From Azorinus chamasolen (Eukaryota > Mollusca > Bivalvia > Cardiida > Solecurtidae): a stretch of 64,000 nt of DNA. The DNA lies in the NCBI GenBank assembly GCA_963576725.1, contig OY755244.1:33205876-33269875 (forward strand), read 5' to 3'. The first letter of the stretch is position 1; each line of letters starts with the position of its first letter. The position numbers and the translations under genes were made by a program. This document shows positions 41,628-51,849 of the stretch, one piece after another. The notes under the pieces were generated by a model. The model did not search any database, had not been told where the DNA came from, and worked only from the letters and a program-made list of their open reading frames with translations.

Positions 41628-42735
41628 TGAATATTAATTGGAAGAATTTTTATATACAGTCGAGACTGCTTTAGCGACCCCCTGGATTCAGCGACTCCCT
41701 CTCATATGCGACCGTGTTTCATCCCGCCCAACGTATTTTCCTATAATTTTGGTCTGAATTAAGCGACTCCCTGTCTTACATGACAAGCGACCCTGATTTT
41801 GCAAACCAAACATAGGCTTCGGTCTGTATTAAACGACATTCAATTATCACAGTTTCTTTTGTTTGTTTACATAGCGCGTCGGTTTTTCACACCATATTAA
41901 TTAGGGAAAACCCGGGATTGTAATCACGCGTGAACTAGCTGGTTCCCAACTTCCGCTCTACAGATACATGTACGCGAGCAGAATATTCGGGAAACCAGTC
42001 GTGTCAAACATGGCTACGTACGTCGTATACAAGATTCGCCGAAGGAGATTATGAGCGACAAAACTGTTAAAGAACGACAAACGAGGCAACTAATTCGATC
42101 TGGTTTGCGATTATTACGGGCTCTTTAGTTCAGAACGGTCTTTATAAATATCAATCAGTATGTGCATAATACATGTCTCTATCAACGTTACTCGGAATTA
42201 TGCTTGGTAATCTGCACCTAGTTTATATTTATATCATTAAGTGTTTAATTTAGTGCATGCGCTTACATGTGTATTATATTTGTACATTGTATCGTACATG
42301 CACTAATGTTCTGGTAAGTGAATGTTTTATTAATTTATTAAACTTTTAAATTAGCGTTTATTTGTGATAATAAATGTTGTATAAATGTATTAAATAATAG
42401 ATACATAATTATATTGTATTAGACTGGATTAGTACACAGTTTTATTTTTCCCTTATGTAGATCTCTTACATGTACATGTAGTTTCGGTATACGTCATGTA
42501 TTATATCCTAGGTCTGTATTAAGAGACTCCCTGTCATATGTGACCTTTTTCATGAAGTCCCTTGGAAGGTCACATATGACAGTCTCGACTGTACAAGGAA
42601 ATACTGGCCATGGCAGAAACTGTAGAATAAGACCTATGGTATATTATTTCATAGGCAAACAGAGCTGATCATGATCAAACAACTTCTAAAAGATCTGTCC
42701 AATCTCTGCATACACCATTTGCAAATGTATAAATA
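41628..42735 (+). mobile_element. TTAA-B MITE split by element Q
   Basis: The left fragment is TGAATATTAATTGGAAG..TTTTATA; the right fragment starts CAAGGAAATACTGGCCATGG. The palindrome is decayed. Confidence 0.65.
41657..42591 (+). mobile_element. Element Q, 935-bp pogo-like DNA transposon derivative
   Basis: The ends CAGTCGAGACTG and CAGTCTCGACTG lie between TA dinucleotides. Subterminal motifs GCGACTCCCT and ATATGCGACC recur inside both ends (GCGACTCCCTCTCATATGCG, AGACTCCCTGTCATATGTG). The interior is AT-rich, with a stretch at 42010-42130 that could be a relic of coding sequence but is not open for long. An autonomous relative would encode a pogo/Tigger-type transposase. Confidence 0.75.
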
Positions 42736-42749
42736 AAAAACATTGCATC

Positions 42750-42980
42750 TTAACCCATTACCTCATAAGCTATTTTTAGGTCCAACCTCTTTGAATAAAT
42801 CTACCGAAAAGGAGCATTAACTAGAGAAAAGGAAATTTTTTAGAATTTTGTAGTTTGAAACCATTGTGATAAATAGAGCATTTGCTCCTATAGGAGCAAA
42901 TGCTCTATTTATCACAATAGTTTCTTTATAGTGACTTTTACAGAGGCGTCAAAAGGCGTCAATATGCGAGATTGGGTTAA
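42750..42980 (-). mobile_element. TTAA-A MITE
   Basis: A 231-bp copy with perfect apex and TTAA at both ends. Confidence 0.92.
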
Positions 42981-42991
42981 TAGTAAAGGTT

Positions 42992-43260
42992 TATGTTTAT
43001 TTTTATCAGGTTTAACATTGTTTTTTTAACAGTATTTCAGTCATATCACGATGTCCAGCTAATTACAAGTGGAGAAAGACCCCTGACGTTGTTCTGTGCA
43101 TGGAACAAATTGCAGGTAGAACCACTGACCTACTGCATGCCACATAGAAGGTTTCCTCACTTGAAAAATCCAAATTCCCAGACTGGGATTCGAACCCATA
43201 GCGGTGAGGTGCTAAGCGATTGTCAGTCGAAGACAATAACCACTCGGCCATGGAGGCCCC
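42992..43260 (-). mobile_element. tRNA-derived SINE with 11-bp target duplication
   Basis: On the minus strand the head reads GGGGCCTCCATGGCCGAGTG (A box) and GGGTTCGAATCCCA (B box, 43184-43197). The body includes TAATTAGCTGGACATCG and ATATGACTGAAATACTG. The tail ends AAACCTGATAAAAAT. TAGTAAAGGTT flanks both sides (42981-42991 and 43261-43271). The ACTGAAATACTGTTAAA core resembles the Meta-type SINE core of bivalves (from memory). Polymerase III promoter boxes are intact. Confidence 0.9.
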
Positions 43261-43271
43261 TAGTAAAGGTT

Positions 43272-43550
43272 AAATCACTGTTGAAAAGGCCAAAACATTA
43301 TATTATCACTGTCTTACTCTTCCCGAGGCTAGGTAAATCCAGGCATTGATCTAATTTTAGAACATCAGTATGGATCTACTTTAGGAACATCAGATCATAT
43401 ATTCTTACAACTGAAAACTATATTTCGAACGTATGAATGATTTCAAATGGATGCTACAGGGCACTTTTCCAAACTCTGTGTGATGACAAGAAGTTGACAT
43501 TATATAAATTTTGGCCAATGGCAGAATTTAAAAAAAAAACCTCAATACTG
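43272..43550. other. Unique sequence, nothing assigned
   Basis: No exon or repeat family noticed. Confidence 0.4.
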
Positions 43551-43781
43551 TTAACCCTTTCCCTGTTGAATATTCATGTAAGAAATCACATCATGAATAT
43601 TTATTAGCTGTTTTTTTATAATGGCATATGTATACAGGATGTTTTGGCATTCAAAGTGGAAACTAGTCAGATCTATTTCAATGTTATAACCAAACAGAGC
43701 AGACCCTGATCAGATGGCTCCTAAAGGAGTGGTCTGATCTGGGTCTACTGTGTTTGCAAAAGCGTGAACAGGCTTGGTTAA
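43551..43781 (+). mobile_element. TTAA-B MITE
   Basis: A 231-bp copy with apex GGCTCCTAAAGGAGTGG. The right TTAA is shared with the next copy. Confidence 0.88.
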
Positions 43782-43957
43782 CCCTTTCCCTTATGTAAGC
43801 GCATTTTGACGCATCTGCAGAGTAGACCCAGATCAGACGGCTCCTATAGGAGCCGTCTGATCAGGGTCTGCTCTGTTTGCTTATGGTGTAATATAGATCT
43901 GATTCTACAGCTTTTCCTGAGCCAAAATGTCATGTGTTCAGAAGTCATTATAAACAA
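43778..43957 (-). mobile_element. TTAA-B MITE, 3' truncated
   Basis: Perfect inner arms AGACGGCTCCTATAGGAGCCGTCT. The copy stops after GTCATTATAAACAAG. Confidence 0.85.
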
Positions 43958-45322
43958 GAAATATCTTTTAAAAAGATATTCAGCGGCATTCAAATATTGG
44001 CACAATGTACAAAACAATCTCTGCAATATTTATTTCAATGTTTGGAGATTCTACTAGTACAGAGAACTAGATGTATGAAGGGTTGCATGTTATTATACTA
44101 GCAGAGAAGCATGCAATGAAAATGAATTGGAGTAGAAGAAGCATTTATTGAAATATTTCAAGTTGCTTTTATAGGAAATCACTTTTAAAATGTACGATGT
44201 CAAAGTAATGTCTTAAAACTATCTCAAGTTAGTTCTTTAGTTTACCTTTTATAAATGTACATGAAAGCGCTTATATTTGTATTGATATGAAGATCAGAAA
44301 TTGAATGCACTTTAAAGCATGAAGTTTTTGTTTGTGCAGAGTCTGTAATTCCATAAAGAACTGTATTTATTTAGCCTAGATCAACGCTTTAATTGACTTG
44401 TCTGCATCATCATTAATGACATCATTAACTGAATCTACATGTATTTTTAAAACAATATAACCTACTCTATGAGCCCAAGCCCCATGTGATAGAGCCATAG
44501 TATTAGCCTTCAGTAAGTAGCTTTATATCAAAGAGAGCCAACAACCAGAGTCTCGGTGCTTTGGTTGGGGATAGTAATTAATACTATTAATACCACTACT
44601 CTAATATACTAAACAACCCTTCTTCTTTATTTCCTATAGCACTGCCTGTGAATTATGGTGGTTTCGGCAAACTACCTGTTCGTCAAAATGGACTTTATGA
44701 TCAAATGTTGTATTAATTGATAGCAAAATGATAGTAAAGGTTTGAAAGTTTAATAGTGGTTTCGACAAACTGGTAATATTGACCAGCAACCATTACCATG
44801 AGGTGATAAATATCAGTACATCAGTACTTTGATTTTATGGGAATTTCCAGGTCTTAAAATCTATTTTAAGAACAGAACTTTCGACAGTCGACAGTCTTCG
44901 GTCCCATGCTAAATATCTGCGTAAATAATTACTTTCTGTACTATATGGCGTTTTGACTGAACTCTAAGAAGTTTATAGAACATGTCTGTGTAACATGGTG
45001 CCTTACATGTGTTGTGATTATGTTAATTATTGCATTGAATTCAATTTGCGAGGCCGAAGCAGCTAATTATCATAAAACATGGTGTTTGAAATAACTGCAA
45101 TATCGTAATAATTACCCCAGGAAATTCGACACGTTAGTAGACTGTATATCAGAATTTTACATAGTTTCGGAATGTGTCGAGGCATATAAAAAGGTTGTAT
45201 GCCAGTCAAGGTATTCACTAATGAAAATACAGTATACTACTAGGTCATATGCAAATTACAATGTAACAGTTTCTCATTGGTGGAAAACTAGAACAAAAGT
45301 GAAAATAGACAGCTAGCCGCTG
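43958..45322. other. Largest MITE-free island (1.36 kb)
   Basis: No repeat family or long frame. A plus-strand TTCTTCTTTATTTCCTATAG (44624-44640) looks like a splice acceptor but the frame after it closes within about 20 codons. A regulatory or UTR role cannot be judged. Confidence 0.45.
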
Positions 45323-45480
45323 AAAAATAATCTTATTAATATTTATGACGTCATTATTTCCTATATGAATATTCATCAGAGAAAGGGTTAAACTCCTTTT
45401 CACTCTGTGAGCAATAGTCACGAGAGGCTGCCGATAAAGTTGACGCCTCATAAGGATCCAAGCTGTTTGACCGTTCAATC
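45323..45480. mobile_element. TTAA-B end fragment plus TTAA-G fragment
   Basis: 45323-45391 is the last 70 bp of a minus-oriented TTAA-B (GACGTCATTATTTCC..AAAGGGTTAA). 45391-45480 carries GAGGCTGCCGATAAAG and GGATCCAAGCTGTTTGACC, as in TTAA-G. Confidence 0.55.
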
Positions 45481-45644
45481 ATAATTATGAAAGATGGAAG
45501 AAACATTGCTTCTGACAACTGGGGAAAAGGGGAGTACTTTTGTACACACTGATTGCATAGACAGCTAAGATCCATAAGTGCATTTGTCCAAACAAAGTTT
45601 CCTTCTGAAGTGCATTGTGGGATTAATTGTTTCTGGTGATTCTA

Positions 45645-46212
45645 TTAACCATTTCCCTGATATAAATGCCTTTTCACCCCTTTGCAAACAAAGTAGACCC
45701 CGATCAAATGGTTCCTATAGGAGCCATCTGATCTGGGTCTGCTCTGTTTGCTTATGAAATCTATAACATATCTGTCCCCGTCATTTCTATCAATACCAAC
45801 AAGTAATGTGTACATATGGTTATATACAAATTAATGTATTAGATATTCATGTCATCATTTCTTACATGAATATGCAATAACAAAAATCCTTTGACTGCTC
45901 TGATCTAATATTTCGACCACTAAGGGCCTTTTTCAAAGATTATCATGTCAAAATACACTTTGATTTTATGGCTGAATGCATGTAACAAAAATGTGACGTG
46001 TATTTTGACATGATAATCTTTGAAAAAGGCCCTTAGTGGTCGAAATATTAGATCAGAGCAGTTCAAGTATTTATGTATTATATTAATTCCCTATTTTGGA
46101 ATATTTTCTTCATTGTAAAAATCCTTTGTTCATATGCTAATATAAAATTCAGCTAATTAATATTCACGATGACATTATTTCTTACATGAATATTCAACAG
46201 GGAAAGGGATAA
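45645..46212 (-). mobile_element. TTAA-B MITE with foldback R in its right end
   Basis: The palindrome is AATGGTTCCTATAGGAGCCATCT. The terminal part CATGAATATTCAACAGGGAAA follows at 46180 after R and a partly duplicated segment. Confidence 0.65.
45894..46062. mobile_element. Foldback R (169 bp)
   Basis: The arms ACTGCTCTGATCTAATATTT, CGACCACTAAGGGCC and TTTTTCAAAGATTATCATG, about 70 bp in total, are perfectly inverted around a 30-base loop (GATTTTATGGCTGAATGCAT). No other copy in the window. Preservation suggests youth. Confidence 0.85.
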
Positions 46213-46244
46213 TTGTATAAAAAAAATCCAGAATTTTAGTGTTC

Positions 46245-46659
46245 TTAACTCTTTACTCTATAAATATGTGGCCTTAAAAAATTTAAGCCTTTGCAACAGA
46301 ATAACCCATTACCTCATAGGCTATTTTTAGATCCAACCTCTTTGAATAAATCTACCGAAAAGGAGCAATAACTAGAGAAAAGGAAACTTTTATAATTTTG
46401 TAGTTTGAAACCATTGTAATAAATAGATAAAATCTATTTATCACAATGGTTTCACAAAGTGACTTTTCCAGAGTCGTCAAAAGTCGTCAATATCAGGGAA
46501 TGGGATAACAGCTGTCTGATCAGGGTCTGCTCTATTTGCTTATGACATAATATAGATCTGATTCTACAGTTTCTGTCATGATTTCCATGTTCATAGTGCC
46601 ATTATAAAAAATTAGTTAATTATTATTCATAATGCCATTATTTTTTATATGAATATTAA
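46245..46659 (-). mobile_element. TTAA-B MITE split by a TTAA-A copy
   Basis: The left part ends at AAGCCTTTGCAACAG; the right part restarts ACAGCTGTCTGATCAGGG. The left palindrome arm is missing. Confidence 0.7.
46301..46508 (-). mobile_element. TTAA-A MITE, apex deleted, flanked by ATAA
   Basis: The centre is TAAATAGATAAAATCTATTTA: the GAGCATTTGCTCC tip is gone. ATAA, not TTAA, is at both ends. Confidence 0.85.
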
Positions 46660-46874
46660 CTCATTCCCACTTAGGCGATTTTTAGACCTAACCCCTTTGA
46701 TTAAATCTACCAAAAAGGAGCATTAACTTGAAAAAAGGAATTTTTCAGAATTGTGTAGTTTTGAAACCATTGTGATAAATAGAGCATTTGCTCCTGTGGA
46801 GCAAATGCTCTATTTATCACAGTGGTTTCACAAAGTGACTTTTATAGAGGCATCAATATGCTGGAATGGGTTAA
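46656..46874 (-). mobile_element. TTAA-A MITE
   Basis: A 219-bp copy with apex CTCCTGTGGAGC. The left TTAA is shared with TTAA-B. Confidence 0.9.
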
Positions 46875-46883
46875 TGGAGCAAA

Positions 46884-47060
46884 GATTTAATCTTTTTACA
46901 CCTTTGCAAACAAGTGTAAGCTCAGATACGACAGTTCCTATAGGAGCCATCTAATCAAGGTCTAACTCAGTTTTCTTATGGAATAATATACATGTAGATT
47001 TGATTCTACACTTTCTGCTTTGAGAATATGTTCATGTGTTCATATGCCAATTTGACCATT
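46884..47060 (-). mobile_element. TTAA-B MITE, 3' truncated
   Basis: TTTTTACACCTTTGCAAAC and the palindrome ACAGTTCCTATAGGAGCCATCT are recognisable. Confidence 0.7.
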
Positions 47061-47062
47061 AA

Positions 47063-47175
47063 CTCCATGAATATTCATATTCATGTAAGAAAATTATATC
47101 ATGAATATTAATTAGATTAATAATTTATTGTTATAACAGCACATGGAGACAGGAATTATTTGCTATACTATAGCT
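47063..47175 (+). mobile_element. TTAA-B left half only
   Basis: TTAACTCCATGAATATTCAT to ACAGGAATTATTTGC, ending before the palindrome. Confidence 0.7.
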
Positions 47176-47177
47176 TT

Positions 47178-47370
47178 TTAACCCTTTACTCCATGAATAT
47201 TCATTTAAGAAATAATTACATCATGAAGACTAATTAGATAAATTGTTGTAATAGCACATGGACGCAGGAATTACTGACCAGGACAGAAAATGTAGAATCA
47301 TACCTATATTACATCATAAGCTCTGTTTGTAATTGTGTAAAAAAGCGTTTATATGAGGGAAAGGGTTTAA
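47178..47370 (+). mobile_element. TTAA-B MITE lacking the palindrome
   Basis: TTAA at both ends; ACATCATAAGCTCTGTTTGTAA shows both arms deleted as one block. Confidence 0.85.
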
Positions 47371-47822
47371 AAATTAAGACTTATTTGACCAATGTCTATG
47401 CATTCAATACATCAATATAATTATACTTATGATATAAAACAATTATTTCTAAAAACAAGTGTTTGATATAAATAAGAAGAAGAGTAAATATAAAATTAAT
47501 GTGGTAGTCTCATAACAAAATGGCACCATCCATACTATATGACCTCCAAGTTGTGGAAACTGGTAATGCATAAAATGTTTTTCTTTTGTGTAATTTAATT
47601 CTGTTAATCACTGTGTTTGTTGTATTTCTTCTAAACACTACAGAAATAATAATAAACAGTGGATTGAACCCTTTGACTGCAGGGCTGAAGTGAACTCACA
47701 CCTGAACAAACTGTGCAGAAAGTGTAGAAAAAATTGTTTCTCAATAAAATATACAATAGAAGTACTGCATCATATCTAATGAAAGCTCCTGGAGCTTCTT
47801 GCGTTTTGTACACAGGTTTGCT
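47371..47822. other. Unique island
   Basis: A 70-codon minus-strand frame (47631-47843) runs into the next MITE and is not convincing. Confidence 0.4.
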
Positions 47823-48035
47823 TAACCCATTTCCGCATATCAATGCCTTTTGAAGCCTCTGTAAAAGTCACTTTTTGAAACCATTGTAATACATAGAGCA
47901 AATGCTCTATTTATCACAATGGTTTAAAAAGTTCACAATTCCAAAATTTTCACTTTCTCTGGTAAATGCTCCTTTTTGGTAGATTTGTTCATAGAAGTTG
48001 GATAAAAAAAATAGCTTATATGAGGTAATGGGTTG
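47823..48035 (+). mobile_element. TTAA-A MITE, shortened apex
   Basis: The centre reads ACATAGAGCAAATGCTCTATT: one arm of the tip is lost. Confidence 0.85.
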
Positions 48036-48266
48036 ATGCAGAAAAACAATATGGAATGTTCCAAAGGAAGGTTTGTGCATTGCTTTCAGTCTGCATCAAG
48101 TTACCACCTATATTCTGAAAAACCTACATTTCTTTATTATATTGTTATTACACAGGGGTTTTGCCATTTTATTGATTGTTAGAAGCATTTAATTTATTAA
48201 AGTGGGGGTGTTTATCAGGAAGAATATGGTATAGTACTTTTTACCAGATTGAACCAATATTTAGGG

Positions 48267-48544
48267 TTAATCCTTTCCCTCATATAAACACCTTTTCATG
48301 CATTTGCAAACAGAGTAGACCCAGATTAGACAGCTCCAATAGGAGTCATCTGATCAGGGTCTGCTCTGTTTGCTTTTGAATATGACATAGATCTGATTCT
48401 ACAGTTGTTGGGTTTTTTCAAAGCAAAAAAATATCTTTGAAAAGTTTACATTACAAAATACAAATGTACAGTATTCAGCTAATTATAATAAATATTCATA
48501 ATGTCATTATTTCTTACATGAATATTCAACAGAGAAAGAGTTAA
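48267..48544 (-). mobile_element. TTAA-B MITE
   Basis: A 278-bp copy with TTAA at both ends, the right one shared with TTAA-E. Apex AGCTCCAATAGGAGTC. Confidence 0.85.
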
Positions 48545-48740
48545 CCCTCACTGATGTCCTTTGCAAACTGTGTAGACCCAGATGAGAGAACCTCTACAGA
48601 AGCCCTCTCATCAGGGCCGGCACTGTTTGTCATGTAACACTTTTCTTAAGAAAAATCCCTAAATATTCACCATAACCTTGACCTGTTTGAATATTGGAAT
48701 AGTCCATTTGAAAACTAAGGGTTGTATATATAAGGGTTAA
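48541..48740 (-). mobile_element. TTAA-E MITE, best bounded copy
   Basis: Exactly 200 bp, TTAA at both ends. CTTTGCAAACTGTGTAGACC, a decayed palindrome (GAGAACCTCTACAGAAGCCCTC), TTAAGAAAAATCCCTAAATA and GAATAGTCCATTTGAAAAC. Confidence 0.85.
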
Positions 48741-48824
48741 GGATGAGGAAACCAGAGGATTCCTGTAACCTAATAAACACACCAATGTCAGGAAGGGGAA
48801 TGTTTGTAGAAGTCAAATGAAATA

Positions 48825-49028
48825 CAGTAAAACCCCTCTAAACCGGAATTCTAGTAGAGGAGAATGTAGATACTTTTAGGCAGGTGGCTGCTTAATACAG
48901 GTTGAAAGTCATGCAGAAAGCTCCTAGAGGAGCTTTCTGCATGACTTTCAACCTGCATTAAGCTTCCACCTGTTTCCAAGAAGGATATTTATACTGAATT
49001 TAACGTCAGGTTTTGAGAGGTTTTACTG
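48825..49028 (+). mobile_element. Pogo-D MITE (CTCTAAACC subtype), well preserved
   Basis: 204 bp with inner arms ATGCAGAAAGCTCCTAGAGG and GAGCTTTCTGCATGAC. TA on the left, TG on the right. Confidence 0.88.
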
Positions 49029-49089
49029 TGGCCGCTTTATTTACTCAGGAGTTCATGTGAATGTTTAGTGTCTGTTTGCTAGAAAATAC

Positions 49090-49177
49090 CTAAACAAACT
49101 CATTGACCAGCAGTAATCATCTACAATTGGTGAAATTCCTGAAGAGCCAGCAATAGATATGATGAGTAAAGATAACC
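49090..49177 (-). CDS. Candidate exon, minus strand, good splice sites
   Basis: The minus strand reads acceptor TTCTTGAAACAG, an 88-nt segment with one open frame including GSSGISPIVDDYCWSMSLF, and donor TTTAG/GTATTT. Not recognised. It lies 60 bp from a Pogo-D element. Confidence 0.4.
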
Positions 49178-49245
49178 CTGTTTCAAGAATAGCGTTCCGG
49201 TTACGTCTAACCCAGTTTCGAGAATAGCTTTGTTATTTTACCAAA

Positions 49246-49387
49246 ATCCTTGTTATTTTACCAAATCCTATGTTGTGACTACTGTTCAGAATTGTCTTAG
49301 CCCATTCCCTCAAAGCACCTTTTGACACCTCTGTAACAGTCACTTTCTGAAACCATTATGATAAATAGAGCATTTGCTCCATAGGAT
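49246..49387 (+). mobile_element. Family F scrap and half of a TTAA-A copy
   Basis: 49246-49298 has ACCAAATCCTATGTTGTGAC. From 49298 the short half of TTAA-A runs to the apex (GCATTTGCTCCATAGG) and stops there, followed at once by TTAA-B. Confidence 0.7.
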
Positions 49388-49388
49388 A

Positions 49389-49641
49389 TTAACCTTTAAC
49401 ACTGTGTAATATTCAAGTTAGAAATAACGGTATCATGAATATTAATGATTTGAATTCTTATAATGGCATTATATAAACACAAGCATTTTTGGCCATGGCA
49501 TAAACTTTAGAATCAGATCTATATTATACCATAAGCAAAAAGAGCAGACCCTAATCAGATGACTCCTACAGGAGTCATCTGATCTGGGTCTTCTCTGTTT
49601 GCAAAAGCGTAGAAAGATGTATTTATGGAGTAAAGGGTTAA
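49389..49641 (+). mobile_element. TTAA-B MITE with paired arm change
   Basis: The inner palindrome is AGATGACTCCTACAGGAGTCATCT, perfectly paired but with the GAC/GTC variant. TTAA at both ends. Confidence 0.88.
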
Positions 49642-49678
49642 TTAACAAATTACTTTATCTTGTAATATAATACAAGTG

Positions 49679-49790
49679 ATTTGAGTTCTCAAGCTTTTGA
49701 TTGGTCAGATTTGAGTTCTCAAGCTTTTGATTGGTCAGATTTGAGCCAAAGGCTCAAATCTGACCAATCAAAAACTTGAGAACGAACTCA
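49679..49790. mobile_element. Foldback S with duplicated left arm
   Basis: A 34-bp arm with TTCTCAAGCTTTTGATTGG occurs twice in tandem and once inverted (CCAATCAAAAACTTGAGAAC) around GAGCCAAAGGCTC. Confidence 0.8.
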
Positions 49791-49800
49791 GACTCAACTA

Positions 49801-49950
49801 AAAAGTTTTATAAGCATGGATACAGATCTAAGATAGTCTATAAGAAAACAGAGCAGACCCTGGTCAGACAGATCTTACAGGAACCATTTTATCTGGGTCT
49901 ACTCTGTCTGGAAAGGTGTCAAAAGGTGTCTTTATGAGATGAAGAGTTAA
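49801..49950 (+). mobile_element. TTAA-B right portion
   Basis: AAGAAAACAGAGCAGACCCT through GATGAAGAGTTAA; the left half is gone. Centre ACAGATCTTACAGGAACC. Confidence 0.7.
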
Positions 49951-49960
49951 GTATTACGTT

Positions 49961-50217
49961 TTAACCCTGTCTTTCATATAAATGCCTTTCCACCCATTTG
50001 CAAACAGAGGAGACCTAGATAACACAACTCTTGTAGGAGCCATTTGAACAGGGTCTGCTTTGTTTGCTTATGAAATTGTAATAGATCTGATTCTATTGTT
50101 TTTACCCAAACCAAACATTTCTATGGACATTATGCTATTGTAAAAATTAGCTAAATAAATATAAATATTCATATTTTCTTTATTTCTTACGCGAATATTC
50201 AACGGGGAAAGAGTTAA
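49961..50217 (-). mobile_element. TTAA-B MITE
   Basis: 257 bp, TTAA at both ends. Arms decayed (GATAACACAACTCTTGTAGG). Confidence 0.85.
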
Positions 50218-50445
50218 CCCTTTCCTCCATAAATACGCCTTTCTATGCCTCTGTAATAACCACTTCTTGAAACAATTGTGATAGAGCATTTGCTCCTATA
50301 GGAGCAAAATATTAATGCTCTATTTATCACAGTGGTTTCAAACTACAAAATTCTAAAATTTTACTTTTCTCTTGTAAATGCTCCTTTTGGGTAGATTCAT
50401 TCAAAGAGGTTGGGTCTAAAAATAGCCTATGGAGGAAAGGGTTAA
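50214..50445 (+). mobile_element. TTAA-A MITE, apex filler
   Basis: 232 bp. Shares its left TTAA. An ATATTA filler follows the tip (GGAGCAAAATATTAATGC), and 8 bases of the left arm are missing. Confidence 0.9.
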
Positions 50446-50712
50446 AACAGTGTGTAAAACAGTTACTAGTCTGTGAATAAAGACATGACGAGGAACAAAA
50501 GACCAGACATTTCAAACACTTTTGCAAAGGCATGTACATATACAGGTACTTTTTCATCCATTCGGATCTATTGAATGACCTTTACCTTGACATTCTGCAA
50601 ATGACAACTATCCATATAGAAAACTACCAGTAGGTGTCAACATAATTTTATGTTATTCCAGACAAAAGCAGTCAATCAGAAACGGCAGTCAATCAGAAAC
50701 AACATGTTGTCA
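50446..50712. other. Unique sequence with small direct repeats
   Basis: AAACAGTTACT, and GCAGTCAATCAGAAAC twice (about 50668-50700). Confidence 0.4.
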
Positions 50713-50932
50713 CTAACCCTTACAGTGTGTGGCACATGTCATTGATGTCCTATGCAAACAGTGTAGACCCAGATGAGAGGGCTCCTAGAGGAGCCCTCTC
50801 ATCTGGGTCTGCACTGTTTGTCATCTTACATTTTTCTTTAGAAAAATCCCTAAATATTCACGATAAGCTTGACCTGTTTGAATTTTTGAATAGTCTATTT
50901 AAAAATTCAGCATTGGAAGGGCTTAGTACCTC
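50713..50932 (-). mobile_element. TTAA-E MITE
   Basis: Perfect inner palindrome GATGAGAGGGCTCCTAGAGGAGCCCTCTCATC. Ends CTAACCCTTACAGTG and GGAAGGGCTTA. Confidence 0.82.
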
Positions 50933-51116
50933 CATTGACAAGAGAAATAAGCTAAATTATTTAGAACCAGTGTTTTCTATTGAAAACCAAGTAAAATATG
51001 CATTTGGTTATGAATTATCCAGACGTAGGTACATAGTATGTCATCCAGCTGAAAGCTCCCTGGGTGATCAACGGCTAATGTTCACTGCTGTACTATGATC
51101 AACAGCTTGTTCACTG

Positions 51117-51344
51117 CTATCCCATTACCTCATAGGCTATTTTTAGATACAACCTCTTTGAATAAATCTACCAAAAAGGAGCATTAACTAGAGAAAAGGA
51201 AAATTGTATAATTTTGTAGTTTGAAACCATTGTGATAAATAGAGCATTTGCTCATATAGGACCAAATGCTCTATTTATCACAATGGTGTCACAAATTACT
51301 TTTACAGAGTCGTCAAAAGTTGTCAATATGAGGGAAAGGGCTAT
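51117..51344 (-). mobile_element. TTAA-A MITE flanked by CTAT
   Basis: A complete copy with CTAT at both ends instead of TTAA. Apex GCTCATATAGGACC. Confidence 0.88.
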
Positions 51345-51345
51345 T

Positions 51346-51525
51346 CAGTAGAACCTGTCTTAAGCGGTCATCAAAAAGAGATCTAATTATTGGTCTGTAA
51401 GGCAGGTGGTAGCTTAATGCAGGTCAAAGGCAATGCAGAAAGCTCTTATATTAAGCAACCACATGTTTTTAAGACTCCTATGTTCAATAAATAAATGGCT
51501 GCTAATTAGGACAGGTTCTGCTTTA
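51346..51525 (+). mobile_element. Pogo-D2 MITE, apex and one inner arm deleted
   Basis: CAGTAGAACCTGTCTTAAGC at the left; the inner left arm passes straight to the outer arm (AAAGCTCTTATATTAAGCAACC). Confidence 0.78.
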
Positions 51526-51639
51526 GATGACTTAGAGAAACCTCTGGAAACACTTTGAAGCCAGATGAGAAACTAAGACATTTGTTGGACACTCTTATGG
51601 CAGTTTTACAAAGAAATTTAAGCCTTTACTCCATAAATA

Positions 51640-51823
51640 GCCTTCAGCTGGCTTGCTGCGAGTCCATGTTTCCACCTGGGTGCTCTGTGCACGAAACAAT
51701 GCAATTTGTTCCATGCACATAAGAACCTCTGGGGTCTTCCTCTACCTGTAATTAGCTGGACATCATGATATGACTGAAATACTGTTAAAGCGACATAAAA
51801 CCTGATAAAAACCAAACCAAACC
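51640..51823 (+). mobile_element. SINE, 5'-truncated
   Basis: Same body as 42992-43260 in the opposite direction: CAATTTGTTCCATGCACA, GTAATTAGCTGGACATC, GATATGACTGAAATACTGTT, ending AAACCTGATAAAAACC and a CAAAC tail. The tRNA head is missing. Confidence 0.82.
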
Positions 51824-51849
51824 ATGAATATTCATGTTAGGAATATTAA

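Noticed and set aside
43184..43260. tRNA gene (Leu/Ser-like) on the minus strand
   Set aside because: A and B boxes are present, but the sequence continues into a SINE body and tail and is enclosed by an 11-bp target duplication.
43063..43349. Overlapping open frames on both strands
   Set aside because: They lie wholly or mostly within the SINE.
44624..44720. Plus-strand exon after the polypyrimidine tract and CCTATAG
   Set aside because: All useful frames close within about 20 codons and no donor follows.
50727..51098. 123-codon plus-strand open frame
   Set aside because: The first two thirds are TTAA-E sequence; the remainder has no splice or family signal, so a gene is not supported.
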